Source of the DNA: Auricularia sp. M13
Taxonomy: Eukaryota; Basidiomycota; Agaricomycetes; Auriculariales; Auriculariaceae
Length of the DNA stretch: 64,000 nucleotides
Direction: 5' to 3'
NCBI GenBank assembly: GCA_037042915.1
Contig: CM073198.1
Span: 2,790,001 to 2,854,000 of the forward strand
This document shows positions 12,943-23,561 of the stretch, in pieces. Every line of letters starts with the position of its first letter. The stretch's first letter is position 1. The position numbers were made by a program, and so were the translations under genes. Below the pieces are notes generated by a model. The model ran no database searches and had not been told where the DNA came from. It was given only the letters and a program-made list of their open reading frames with translations.

Positions 12943-13852
12943 TTAAACGATGAGAGAAAGGGCGGCGGCGCCAGCGGCCAAGAATAGGCCGTGGCTCACA
13001 CCGCGAACAACGGCAGAGTTATCGGGGACGTTGGTAGCTTCGGACTTGGGAGAGACACTCGGACTCCGCACAGACGTGGGGCTACCAGCCGGGGTGCTGG
13101 TCGGGCCTTCGAGTTGTCCACCAGGAAGGTTGGTAGCTGGGATACCATTGATTTGCTGAATGACGCTCGCGTTGAATGTTCCGGCCATGCCCTCAAGTCT
13201 GTAAAATATCACTGGTGTAAGCATAACCATACAGTGTGACTTTATGTAGCACAACGTACGTGAACATATGAGAGAATGCCAGCAGTGGGAGCGTCGGGTC
13301 AGCCGGGTCCGGGACAGGGCACTGAGCGCGGATGAAGCTGTAAATTTATGAGATTGATCATTCGAGCAGCGCGGCGCCAAGAAGTACTGACTAGGAGTTG
13401 GAGTTGGCGCCAATGGTCGGGTCGATGGTGAAGACGAGAGCGGATGTGGCTCCAACGTTGACGTCTGGCGCGATCCTCTGCAGGAAAGTCTACATGACAG
13501 ATCCTTCAGCAAGACCATGCCTGTGGGTGAGATAGTGGACTCACTTGCTGCTGCGCGTTTCCGGTGTAGACGGAGAAGTCGCAGACGCCTAGGTTACACC
13601 ATTGATCAACGGTTGCTCGGTAGCGAGCTTATCGTGTACTCACCGCTCTCGGCGAGCGTAGGAGGGTTCGTCCCGGCGTTCCACTTCACCTGGCATTGTT
13701 GGCCGCCAGTGCATTTCGTGAGGCCGTTAGGGTCGGTAATCTGACGGGACTTTACTGCGCTGTTCCTGCATTGACCAGGATTGGCGACGCACGACAATTT
13801 CAGCGAGGGCTATCGGAAGCGCAGCTGCGACAGCGAGGAGAGAGTAACGCAT
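12943..13852 (-). CDS. Small secreted GPI-anchored wall protein, Kre9/Knh1-like N-terminal domain
   Basis: The product is about 205 residues long. An N-terminal signal peptide (MRYSLLAVAAALPIALA) leads into a domain beginning ITDPNGLTKC and continuing with QCQVKWNAGT, VCDFSVYTGN and YFIRAQCPV. This is the pattern of the Ser/Thr-rich Kre9/Knh1-like family in fungal cell walls. A Ser/Thr/Pro-rich linker follows. The C-terminus is a hydrophobic tail (GLFLAAGAAALSLIV) after a small-residue region, typical of a GPI attachment signal. Five introns of about 50-65 nt were placed, for example the one ending in ccgtcag just after the signal peptide and the one ending in tttacag before LEGMAGTFNAS. Such small proteins are common in Agaricomycetes; the precise role is unknown. 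It is convergent with the P450, with about 230 bp between the stops. Confidence 0.78.
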
Positions 13853-14074
13853 GGTTGATGGCGGGGAGGGGCGTGCAGGGGTTTAACGAGTGTGTGAGCG
13901 AGCGGATGGTGAGGGGGAACACCAAGTTTACTTGCGGACTTTCGACTTCGGCTGATTTCAAAAGCCGGGCGGCGAGGAGCGACAAGAACCAGCCACGACT
14001 GGCGCGGTATCTTGATTGCGAACTCTCGTCTTGTTCTTGGGTAGATACTTGGTACACTAGCTTACAGCTTACAG

Positions 14075-15396
14075 CTAATCAACTTTTGTCACAACTGTCC
14101 CATGGATTTCCCTGCAAACCTGCGGAGGAAGATTAGACTCTGCACCGCACAGGCGCCCGCAGCAAACACACCTCGTCGCCAAGTTCGCGTACGCGAGTCT
14201 CATCGTTACCGATGAGAGATACAGTCACGCCTTTCTGGAAGCTAGGGTACGACCCAATGCGCACTCCTTCCGACTTTACGCGCTGCTGCAACAAGGTCAA
14301 GAAAGGCGCGATCGACGATTCGGGTAGCCTGACGACCCTTCGTCAGGCATTGCACATCATGCCAAGGTGGAGCGCACGTAGTGAAAACCATGTGTCGGAA
14401 CGGTCTTTGGGCAGGGAGCGGTACATAATTCTGCAATAACGCGTCCACTAGACGACGGAAGAGCGACGGGATGCCGGGGAGGACGCAAAGCTTGTGCTCG
14501 AGACGAACAATGGGCTGCAGCATTGCTGTAGCTTTGAATTTGGCCTAAAGAGTACGAGGTGCTCACCACCCATAGATCCTCCACTACGAAGAGAACCTCG
14601 GCCTCACTAGGGAAAAGCGCCATCCTGTTGGGGCAAGAAAATGAGCGCTAGTCAAGTAGCGCCGAGGTCGTCCGACCTTTCCCTGGCGGCCCTTTGCTCG
14701 TCGGTCTGATTATCCAGGTGCTCCTTACGGTACATAGACAGAGCCGTCATCCTGCTCCATATTTGAGTGAACAATGTTTAGCAATTATGTGCCTGAAAAC
14801 GTACCTGCGGCGCACTTCATCGTTCAACTTCAGCTCCTGGCCAAATGCCACCCCAAGAGATGAATATGTTATATCTGCAGATGTCAAGAGGGTTCCAAAA
14901 GCTGGCTCGGATGACTGACCATCATGTGTGGGACCGATGCCTGGTAATCATGAGCATGAGGCCGCACGTGAAACGGATGCATACCGCCACTGGTGACGAC
15001 GAGGTCGAAGGTGGCAGCAAGCCTGCGGGCAGCCTCGACGATCTCGCCTTCGTCGTCCGGGATGACTTCTATGCGCTTGAGGTCTATGCCGTGCTCGAAG
15101 CAGCGCAACGCCAAATAGTGCGAGTTTGTGTCTTGCGTCTGCGACCGGACGTCATTGAATGGGCCAGCGGGACAGAGACGGCGACGCACCTTGCCGTTGA
15201 GTATCTCATCCCCGATAATAAGGGCTGCTGCGGTTTGTATGGGCTTCAACGGCCTGTCTGGCACTGGCGACCGGGGAAACAGGAGCTTTGGCGGGGGCGA
15301 CGGCGACGGCATGACTGCAGACTTGTGGAGGAGGTTGCGCTGGGACGACGGTGTTCCAAGTCGCAGGGTACGCAGTGCAGTGGCGGCTCTGAGCAT
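14075..15396 (-). CDS. MoCF-binding (CinA-like) domain protein, probable mitochondrial presequence
   Basis: The core has the molybdopterin-binding/CinA pattern: ALIIGDEILNGK, then TQDTNSHYLA, the stretch RIEVIPDDEGEI, and VTSGGIGPTHDDITYSSL assembled over two introns. Downstream exons give MALFPSEAEVLFVVEDLW, RLEHKLCVLPGIPSLF, RPFRHMVFTTLPESS and GVTVSLIGNDETRVREL. This is the order in the fungal two-part MoCF-like proteins. Relatives include CinA and the MoCF-like domain of FAD synthetases; the fungal role is not settled. The N-terminus (MLRAATALRTLRLG followed by Arg/Ser-rich sequence) looks like a mitochondrial targeting peptide. Alternatively translation starts at the later MPSPSPPPK. The stop is TAG at 14075. 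It is divergent from ORC3 with only about 140 bp between start codons. Confidence 0.82.
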
Positions 15397-15534
15397 GCCG
15401 GACCGCAAGCGAGAGCAAATGGCGAGACGGCCCAACGGGACTCCGTTGACCGCCCCAAGGGAAGTCGCGGGCCACTCGCGCTTTCAAGCTCAGCCGACAC
15501 ATCGACCCATCCGCCGGCGTCCTCGCGTCGTACG

Positions 15535-18300
15535 ATGGTCAGACGACAGCGCGCGTCCAAAGCCGAACCACAGCCCGCGGAGGAGAATGCCGCGGAGAGC
15601 GAAGTATGCTGCTGCTCGCCGATGTTCCACTTAGTGAACTGACCGTTCCAGACGTGCTACATCATCCCCTTCGACGCCAACCGTACGCGTTGCCACCCAC
15701 AATCGCTGCTTTCGCTCACCGTCCCAAAGCATCACAGCCATTGCAAGATTGTACCACCGCAGCAATACCTCAGCACCCCGCCGCGCAATGTGATATTGAC
15801 GACGGACCAGCCATCCGATTGCGAGCATGTACGACGGCTCTGAAGAAATGTCTGGATCGCATGCAGGTGCGTAGCAGGATCTACGCAGTCCAAACGTAGC
15901 TCAACTGGAGTGCTGCAGGATGTCCTCGCGCAGATACGGGCCAAAACGGTCGATGACATTCACAACTTCGTCATAAACGAGCGTCACGAAGAGAATCCAT
16001 TAATGCCAGTCAAGGAGCTACCTGCTGCTGTGATCTCAGGTAATCGCATGCATGCTGCGACTGTGCAACAACTGACGGTTTGAGGACAGGCTCGGACCCG
16101 GGTCTTGTCAAGAATGTCATGGATGGGCTTTGCGAGCGCCTCGAACGTGACGAGGATAACAAAGTCATACATTTGCACCCATCCGATTGCCTCACTGCGG
16201 CCGGGGCACTCAAGTGCCTGGTCGGGAGGTTCCTGGGCTCCACAGAGGGATCCGGTGGGTGTGAAGGTCTGCGTGGTCCTGCAAGCAGTTACTGATAGGC
16301 GCCTTCCCAGGGACAGTCTCCGATCTGACACCTTTGCAGCAATGGGCGCAAGCTTGCACGCCCAATGGAGGTGCGGCTTGGTCCTTAAATTGGCGGCTTA
16401 ACTGATGGCATAACATCAAAGGCAGCGCTATCCGAGCGATCGTTCTCTTCCACGACGTGGAAATGTTTGATACGCAAGTGCTTCAGGAGCTGTTTGCTAT
16501 CTCAAGGTTAATATCAACGATTGGGTGCCCGCGCAACATCTGACGAAGATCACAGTCTCTATGCGGAAGACCTCCCGCTAGTTTACTGCTTGGGTACTTC
16601 CGCCCGCTCGGACTTCCTCCGCACAAGTCTACCCCGTGCAACACTCGCGACACTGCGAATGCGCAAGTTTGTAATATCACAGACAGCTACCTCCGTTCAT
16701 GAAACAGTGTTACGCAAAGTATGTTTCGCCATGAGCCATGTGCTCGCGCTCTTTAACTTTTCATGTTGACCTTGGATAGCTGTTCTTCGATCTGGACTTC
16801 AGCCCCGACGTCATGCTGGGGCCTGGAGCGTTTGAGGTCTTGCTAGACGAAGCCAATCGTTTCAACGCCTCTACCGACTTTCTGCGATCCGCGCTCCGAG
16901 TACGTACAGTCACTAATGCTTGTTGCACCGCCGTTCTAAGAGAGTTATGGCAGCTGGTGCACATGCACCACTTTGCGGAGCCCGTCTCTGCGGTCTGCAT
17001 CGACGAAGTCCTGGGTAAACGCGATCGGGCGCAGGCGGCGAGGCTGCTTGATCAGTCCGACTCGCGCGCTTTTCGGGAGCGGCTACTCGCATGTCTCGAC
17101 ATCACCCCGAATTCGCAACCGTACCCATCCGGAGAGGACATTCTGGACCTGATAGCGCGTCATCGAACCGAGTTTGAAGCGGCGGTGCGCCGTATGCGCA
17201 TCGCTTTCAACCTTTTGGAGGTGGTCCAGCAATATCTCCGCGAGCAGCAATTGAGGGCTCCAGAATTACGCCACAGCTTTGGACATCTGGCGCACTCGTG
17301 CCTGGCCGGGTCACTGGTCAATACGACCGCGAATGAGCTGTGCACTCTATTACAGTGCGCGATCTCCGGCCTCTTAGTTATGTGCATTTGTCTAATAACC
17401 TGCGCAGGAAACTGTCGGGAGATCAGCTGCGCGGGCTCGTAGCACGCATGCACAGCTTCTTCTACGACCTGTCCCCGCCAAATCGTCTAAATGAACAGGC
17501 CATCCGTACGCGCATCATTGAGGAGAAAGCTGCTCTCGCTGGTGCGACGAGTGTCGAAGACGTTCGCGGACGGGCGGAAAGCATCGGCCAATGGATGCGT
17601 GATTATTTCTCGTGAGCCACTTGACACGCACGTCAAAGCAGACTCTTATGATCCACCAGCGAGTGTCTAGCCAAGTTGGACGATCTCCCATTCTATAGCA
17701 TTACGTGTACGGGACAAACGACTTATTCACCAGAGGTGAGTCCGCTAACACTCATTTGCCACAAAGTTCTGAGGCATTGCACAGCTTTTGAACGCGAATC
17801 CTCGGGCGTCAATGATTGCTGCTTTGCTATCACCTCAGGATATCCTCCCGCCTACGGACGACATGGATGAGCAGGAGCTACCTCCGGACACTAGTATCCT
17901 GTTTCGTCGTTATCTCGACACCGGCAAGCTCATTAACATCCACGACTGGTATCACTCATTCGGTGTCCATCTCTCCGATCGCTCTGGCGCATCCATCACT
18001 AACCAAGTCGAGCACGAAGACGATGAAGACGACGATGGCGATGCCCCGCGCCCCGCAAAGCGTGCCAGACGACGCTCGCGATTGTCGCAGAGCCCGAAGA
18101 AGCCGAAGAAGAGCGCGCCGAAACCTGCAGCATCTATCGGCGACGCCGAACTAGAGGCTGAGGCAAAGGCGCGCTTTTTGCGCAGCTTTCACGAGTTAGA
18201 GTATCTTGGCCTCATCAGGCATACGCGGAGGAAGGTCGAACACGTTCAACGGACAGTGTACGAAGCTCCACATACGGCTCTAGAGGAACGTGATGTATAA
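15535..18300 (+). CDS. ORC3: Origin recognition complex subunit 3
   Basis: ORC3 is part of the nuclear complex that marks replication origins. Recognisable segments in order are AIRLRACTTALKKCLDRM (about 15810), GLVKNVMDGLCERLERDEDNKVIHL (about 16100), IVLFHDVEMFDTQVLQEL (about 16445), and LPLVYCLGTS then PRATLATLRMRKFV (about 16575-16680). The longest exon follows with FFDLDFSPDVMLGPGAFEVL. The C-terminal winged helix reads INIHDWYHSFGVHL, an acidic and Lys/Arg-rich insert, and ARFLRSFHELEYLGLIRHTRRK, ending at 18300. About ten introns interrupt it. The first exon is uncertain. The ATG at 15535 does not join in phase to the conserved part through introns I can see, whereas an ATG at 15587 does. 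The stop codon overlaps a TATA-like run that may serve the next gene. Confidence 0.87.
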
Positions 18301-18304
18301 AAAA
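18294..18304 (+). promoter_or_regulatory. TATA-like element of the nucleoside diphosphate kinase gene, overlapping the ORC3 stop
   Basis: The run tgtataaaaaa includes the ORC3 TAA stop (18298-18300) and lies about 200 bp upstream of the kinase start at 18500. It is the only clear TATA-like sequence in the short gap. Assignment by position only. Confidence 0.4.
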
Positions 18305-18499
18305 ATTGCCCTCCTGCGAAGTCTCTCCCTTGTACGCATAATATGCAGTCGATGTGAAGATGTGGAGGAGGTGGAGACATCGATGGCGGCAGGTACTTCG
18401 AATTCAGCCGCCGCTGCATCGATGGACAAGATCCAGGATAAATTGGCGCACGCCGCGGCAGCTCTCCATCTCTCACCCTCCCACTCACACAGCCAAAAG

Positions 18500-19190
18500 A
18501 TGTCCAAGACCGAGCGCACCTACATCATGGTCAAGGTGAGCTCCAGGCTGTCTTGCAGCGTTGCAAGGTTGAGCGCTGATGCCTGCGATCTCGCCCCTTA
18601 GCCCGACGGCGTCCAGCGCGGTTTGGTCGGCGCCATCATCGCCCGCTTCGAGCAGCGCGGCTTCAAGCTCATCGCCTTGAAGCTCGTGCAGGCGACGACT
18701 GAGCACCTCGAGCTCCGTGAGTCGCCATCGCCGGATTCTATCGCAATCTAAGCGCGTTCATCGCTGATCGTGGCATCGCTGCAGACTACGCCGACCTGAA
18801 GGGCAAGCCCTTCTTCCCTGGCCTCATCAAGTACATGGCATCGGGCCCCGTCGTCGCCATGGTCTGGGAGGTCTCGATGCCGTCAAGACTGGTCGTGCCA
18901 TGCTCGGCGCGACCAACCCCCTTGCATCTGCCCCGGGTCAGTCTAGCACAGTAGACTCTAGTATTCACAGCTCATCTGCCACGCAATTTAGGCACGATTC
19001 GCGGAGACTACGCGCTTGCTGTTGGCCGCAACATTTGCCATGGCTCTGACGCTGTCGACAGCGCCGAGAAGGAGATCAAGCTGTGCGTGTTATTTTGCAT
19101 ACATTCTGTATCTCCTAATCCGTGTGCAGCTGGTTCCCTGAGGGCCTCACTCAGTACAGCCACAGCCAGGAGAACTGGATCTTTGAGTAG
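18500..19190 (+). CDS. YNK1: Nucleoside diphosphate kinase, with an apparent one-base deletion
   Basis: This enzyme transfers the gamma-phosphate from ATP to NDPs through a phospho-histidine. Exon 1 (18500-18535) encodes [12 protein letters not shown] and exon 2 [13 protein letters not shown]. Further exons give [34 protein letters not shown] and [19 protein letters not shown] with the active-site His, ending in SQENWIFE at 19190. The length fits the usual 150-residue enzyme. Near 18870 the frame carrying PVVAMVWE must shift by one base to continue into [15 protein letters not shown]. One G in a run is missing relative to the family pattern and no intron resolves it. An in-frame open stretch of 39 codons precedes the ATG, beginning with an ATG at 18383 in good context, so a longer form is possible. 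The gene is convergent with HD2. Confidence 0.88.
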
Positions 19191-19331
19191 CTCGGTCTCT
19201 GATCGCATGACACCCGTATTAGAACGAATAGCATGAATCTTCCCCCTTCGAAGCCGTTTGCCAAACCAACAACTCTGACTCTCGGGTTTAATACGGGTTC
19301 GATGCGCTGTCCTTTATGCAGGAAAACTGAA

Positions 19332-19410
19332 TTACAAGGATAAGGAGACGGGAGACAAACCGGCACAAGTACAAGGAGACGGAGGACAACAGTGGCACAG
19401 TTACAAGAGA
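19332..19410. repeat. Imperfect short repeat in the kinase-HD2 intergenic gap
   Basis: The words ttacaagga, gtacaaggagac and gttacaagag recur at about 19332, 19369 and 19400, each with GGAGACGG/GGCACA-like sequence between, giving two and a half degenerate units of about 31-37 bp. It lies in the 309-bp gap between the stops of the kinase and HD2 genes. Its function is unknown. Confidence 0.45.
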
Positions 19411-19499
19411 ATAGCATGACAGCACGAGAACAGACGGTAACGAGATAGCAATATGAATCAGCAAGTAGAAAGGAGAAAGCAACGTCAGATAGCCTCCAA

Positions 19500-21495
19500 T
19501 CATGCGTCAACGCCTAAGAATTGTGCCCAACTATTCGCGTGGCCGACGTTTGTCGTCCATGTCGGGTCATAGGCATGATTTACCACGTCCACATGCGCGT
19601 GGGCAGGGGTCCACACATCTGTGGACAAACGTCCTACGGATGCGCCCAAAGAATCGAGGTCAGGCAGCGACATGCTGTCAGTTGCAATGGTTGCAATGGT
19701 ATAATCGACGTGCTGGACGTGGGTAATGGGGTAGGAGAAATCAAACAGCGTTGTCGCCTCGATTAGCGGAGCTCGTGGAGATGTATATTGCTTCAGGAGA
19801 TTGGAGGAGAATGCTCTTGGATCGTGGTCGGGTGCAAACAGAGGTTGGCCTGGCGCACCCAGATTTGCGCGATTTGCCAGTCCCGTATCCTGAGTTGCGG
19901 GTGAGGGCGAGCAGGCACGGCACGGAAGGGGGGGTATGAGGGTGACGTTGCTGTGAAGGGGCACAAATTCCCCAGTGGCAGCGTCCTTGTAGTATAGCTG
20001 CTCTGTAGGCAGGTCTAACAAGGAATCGGTCGGCGTAGTCGGTGGTGCTGAAGACATAGACGATGCGCGAGACGACCCTGAAGATACCGCAGAAGTGCAC
20101 GATGATGAGGACGACTGGCGCGATAACGACGAGGACGTGCGTGATGACGGGCCCGCGCGTGACGCCCTGGGTCGTCGAAGAGGCAGAGGTGTTTGCTTCT
20201 GCGCACGCCTAGCTTTATTGGAGCTCACCGCCCCAGCAGCAATCATAGGCGTATGAGCTTTTGTTGAGGACGGATCGATCGCCCTGGTGCCTGTCGTAAG
20301 GGCGGACGTTAACGTCGTTGACGCGCGAGAAGCGGTCTGTTCAGGCGGCGCAGGACGGGGTGAAGGCCTATCCTGTGCGACTTTCCGCCGTGACGTGCGA
20401 GCTATGGAACCACTAGTGATAGGCCTCTGTATATCACTGTCCCCGGAAGACGAGGAGACTGTCCTGCCACCACGGGTCGATTGGTGATTCTTCGCCGCAC
20501 GTTCCGCGAAAGACACGTAGTGTCCGTCGTCAATATGAAAGTCCTCAAGAAGCCTCGCCAATTCTTCCACAGTAGGTAACGAGTTTCGTGTAGATGCAGT
20601 GGACTAAGAATAGTATTCAGGCTTTCTGCATGAACAGTGAGCATGGCACGTACCTGACAGCCAGAATCGCAAGAGTCGCCGTTGTTTTCCTCATTAACAG
20701 CTCGCGCCTTCAAAGCCGCGCGCTGAGCGCGCAAGTGGACTTCGAGCTCATCGATTGACTGTGGCGCACGCGATCTGTTGTTGGAGCGGTTCTTGTCACG
20801 TGCACGGCGGTTCTGGAACTATACTACAGTTATTAAAAGTCGGTGTAAGTTATGAGAGCCTACCCATATCGAAATCTGCTTCTCCGTGCGGCCTGTTACG
20901 CGAGCAAGGAGGGTTTTCTCGTGAGTCGTAGGCCGCGACGACTGCAGGTAGGCGTATTCGAGGATAGGTCCTGGATCCTGGGCTGATATTAGATGCAATA
21001 TACGCGCCATTGAATCGTGCGTACGGATACGACGGATTGCGTCCGAGTGAGAACACTCGAAGGAATGTGCATGCGGATTTGGGACATGATTTCATCGACC
21101 ATGGAGCCGACTTGTCGCTCGTATGTCGTCAGAAAACTGTCTCTTATGCCCGCAGATATTTTGCATTCGAACGAGGTGTCAGAGGAGGGTGCCGCACAGA
21201 TGTGGTGCGTACTGTCTGCACCGCAGAGAGCAGACGCATATTGGTCCAGAACAGATTGGCCGAGGGAAGTCACGGCAGTTGTAAAAGCGACCTCAATTTT
21301 ATGAGCGACGCCACGAGATATTCCGCGGTTGACGAGTCGGTCAAGAAGCGGCGGGGCAGATGGAAGGATGAGAGCTGGGTCACGACAGTATCTCTCATTC
21401 GAAGAGAGACTGTATCCTCGACTGGTTAGCCATGCCGACATCTTGTCCTGCAGAGCTGTCGCTGTGGGCAATATCGAGTCCAGACTGCAAGCCAT
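19500..21495 (-). CDS. HD2: HD2 homeodomain mating-type transcription factor
   Basis: HD2 proteins pair with HD1 from a compatible mate to switch on the dikaryotic programme. Four exons can be placed: 21495-21057, 20982-20864, 20818-20654 and 20603-19500, giving about 608 residues in one clean frame. The homeodomain spans roughly residues 139-198. It contains GPILEYAYLQSS, TEKQISIW and then FQNRRARDKNRS, so the canonical WFQNRR recognition helix is present with an intron between W and F. The first 140 residues, before the homeodomain, are the likely specificity region. The C-terminal half is disordered, rich in Ser, Thr, Pro and basic clusters, as usual for the family. It is divergent from HD1 with 90 bp between start codons, the classic arrangement of an A (HD) locus. 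The first intron was chosen so that the phase fits. Confidence 0.9.
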
Positions 21496-21585
21496 TGGCG
21501 GTGGTTAGGTGATGGAAGCGGTCAAAGGTTCGGTGTTTGCCGCGCTATTGTCCTTCACTCTCCCACCCACACCCGACGAAGAGCG
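21496..21585. promoter_or_regulatory. Shared divergent promoter of HD1 and HD2
   Basis: Only 90 bp separate the HD2 and HD1 start codons, so both core promoters and 5' UTRs must lie here or overlap coding sequence. The segment has a pyrimidine-rich tract (cttcactctcccacccacacc) near the HD1 start. I see no TATA box. Confidence 0.6.
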
Positions 21586-23561
21586 ATGGAATTATCCGCC
21601 TGCGACGCAGACATTTTCTCACGCCTTCAGCGCTGCCCTGCCGACTTTATGTGCGCTTATGGCTCTGGCGACATGAGTAACTTCCACAACACCTGGGCGG
21701 CCGTATGTGCAGACATCGAAGATGCTCAGGCTCGAGGCGCCGTAACCCTGCCTACCTTGCGACTAGCACACACGGTGTCGGCTACCATAAGATCCCTGGC
21801 ATTGCGCTTCGATAGCATCGAAGCTCGCACTCGTCACTTGGGAGACGACTTCCAGGAGAAAGCACAGCTCGTTCTCAACCAACAAATACCTGCTCCTGCG
21901 GTCAATATTCCCACAGTACGCATTGATCAGTTACTGAGGTACTAAATTTTGATGACGATTGGTAGACGCCTCCGACAGCTCTCCCGTTCCCTTGGGTACA
22001 ACCCCTGCTCCACTTTGTCCTCGATAATATCCACTCTCCGTATCCTTCCTCGGATGAGAAGCAGGCGCTTCTGGAACAATGCGCTGCCGCTGGTTGGGCA
22101 TCTGTTTCTCAGCGTAAGCTGGAGGATTGGATGAACGTTACCCGGAACAAGATGGGCTATACGCGTATCTTGAAAAGCGACGCAGTCCGCGAGAATCGCA
22201 CAACAATGGCAAACTACGTGCGCCGCGTCCTCTCTGGCCGGCCTGCCGACCGCAAGGGTATACCCACGGGAGCTGTCCGGGGAGTCGAGAAAATGCAGCA
22301 ATGGCTGCATGATCAATACGAGACCCGGGCAGCCAGGGACCAGACCAGCTCATGGGCGCGGGATGTCGTACATCTTGTTCAAAACCTGCGAGCCTCTTCC
22401 AAAATCGGCTCTGCCGCTGTCGGCGAGAATGACTGTCTCGGCGACTATGATGACGACGACGTCAGCGACGACGACGAGTCCCTTTACTCTGATAATGACT
22501 CAGAGTGCTCCGACTCTGATACTTTATACTCCGAGACCGACGTCGAGGACAACTTCGATGTTCTTTTTTCCTCGGTCATTGGCGCAAAGCGCAAGTTCTC
22601 CGGTCTTGGACTTGGCCATCCTCCTGCACGGATGGTCTCGCGCTCGTCATCCAGCTCGTCGTTCGTTTCGCATGTTACTTTGTTTGATGAATCCACCAAC
22701 GAGTCGTCCGATTCGGTCTTCCTCACCACCGACTGCGACGACGAACGCGCCTGCGATCGACCGACCAAGCGTAGTCGAAGCTTCCTCACCGCCGACTGCG
22801 ACGACGAACGCGCCTGCGATCATCCGAACAAGCGTCTTCGAAGCTCGCTCGACGACTCATCTGAGGAGCGCACGTCGCCTACACCTACAGTCGTCGCTGA
22901 CAGTCCGCCGGCCAAGCCGAAGCTCTTTGAACATCCGTACCGCTCGCAGAAGCGCAAACGCTCGTCGACCGAGGACTATCCTACATCATCCCCGGCGAAG
23001 CGTGTCAAACACATCGCAGCGCCCCCCTGCGCCCAAGTCGCCGCGACGGATCTCGACGCTCTCGATTCCATCTGTCAACTTGACTGGGACACATCGTCCG
23101 CCATGGCTGAACCGTGCGACAACGTTGACTTGTCGGCTTTTCTCATTGACACACCATCGCTCAACCTCGAGCCCTGCCCCGACAATCTCCTCGAGGCGGT
23201 GGCAGCTTGCTGCGAGTCTCCCAGCAGCTTACATATGCATGCTAGTCTTACCTGGAGCAAACTGCAAGTCTACATGCTAGAACGAATGCTCCGCCACGGA
23301 GTTCACATCGTTCCGTCCCAGGATTCTACTCCGGTGGACTCCACACCGTCAATCAGGTTCGACGCGTCTTTGTTCAGCCCCGAAGAACTCGCCTATCTGT
23401 GTTCGCTGTCGTTGGAGTGTCCAGGCGTCCGCCAAGCCTTGGTCGGGCCTCCAGACCTGGGACTTGGTCCAGATGTCCAAGAAATGACACGGCTGTTGCA
23501 TCCCGTAGACACATCTGTAGCTGCGCCCTCTACTGTAATTGTTCCATGTTGCCATCTGTAG
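21586..23561 (+). CDS. HD1: HD1 homeodomain mating-type transcription factor
   Basis: Exon 1 is 21586-21915, the intron 21916-21965 (branch-like actaa, ending ggtag), and exon 2 21966-23561, together about 641 residues. The N-terminal 110 residues are the probable dimerisation and specificity region. The homeodomain (about residues 120-175) contains NIHSPYPSSDEKQALLEQ, whose PYPS-type insertion is typical of TALE-like HD1 proteins. The recognition helix reads LEDWMNVTRNKMGYT. Trp and the Arg five residues later are kept, but the usual Phe and Asn of WFxNxR are replaced. An acidic run (DDDDVSDDDES) and several KR-rich clusters follow as likely nuclear localisation signals, including a tandem 21-residue duplication. 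The gene may use extra 3' exons to about 23670: splice-like sites there would replace the current tail with one encoding VDFDEWYSSLLSTPLVA. Confidence 0.9.
22719..22844 (+). repeat. 63-bp tandem duplication inside HD1
   Basis: Two adjacent 63-bp units (22719-22781 and 22782-22844) encode FLTTDCDDERACDRPTKRSRS and then the near copy FLTADCDDERACDHPNKRLRS. Each unit ends in a basic cluster that could act as a nuclear localisation signal. The high nucleotide identity suggests a fairly recent duplication. Confidence 0.9.

Noticed and set aside
14845-15642. Open frame of 265 codons on the plus strand
   Set aside because: It lies antisense to the MoCF-like gene, whose exons carry clear family motifs.
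22309-23280. Open frame of 323 codons in another frame of HD1
   Set aside because: It overlaps the HD1 coding exon and is Ser/Arg/Thr-rich without a fold; HD1 explains the region.
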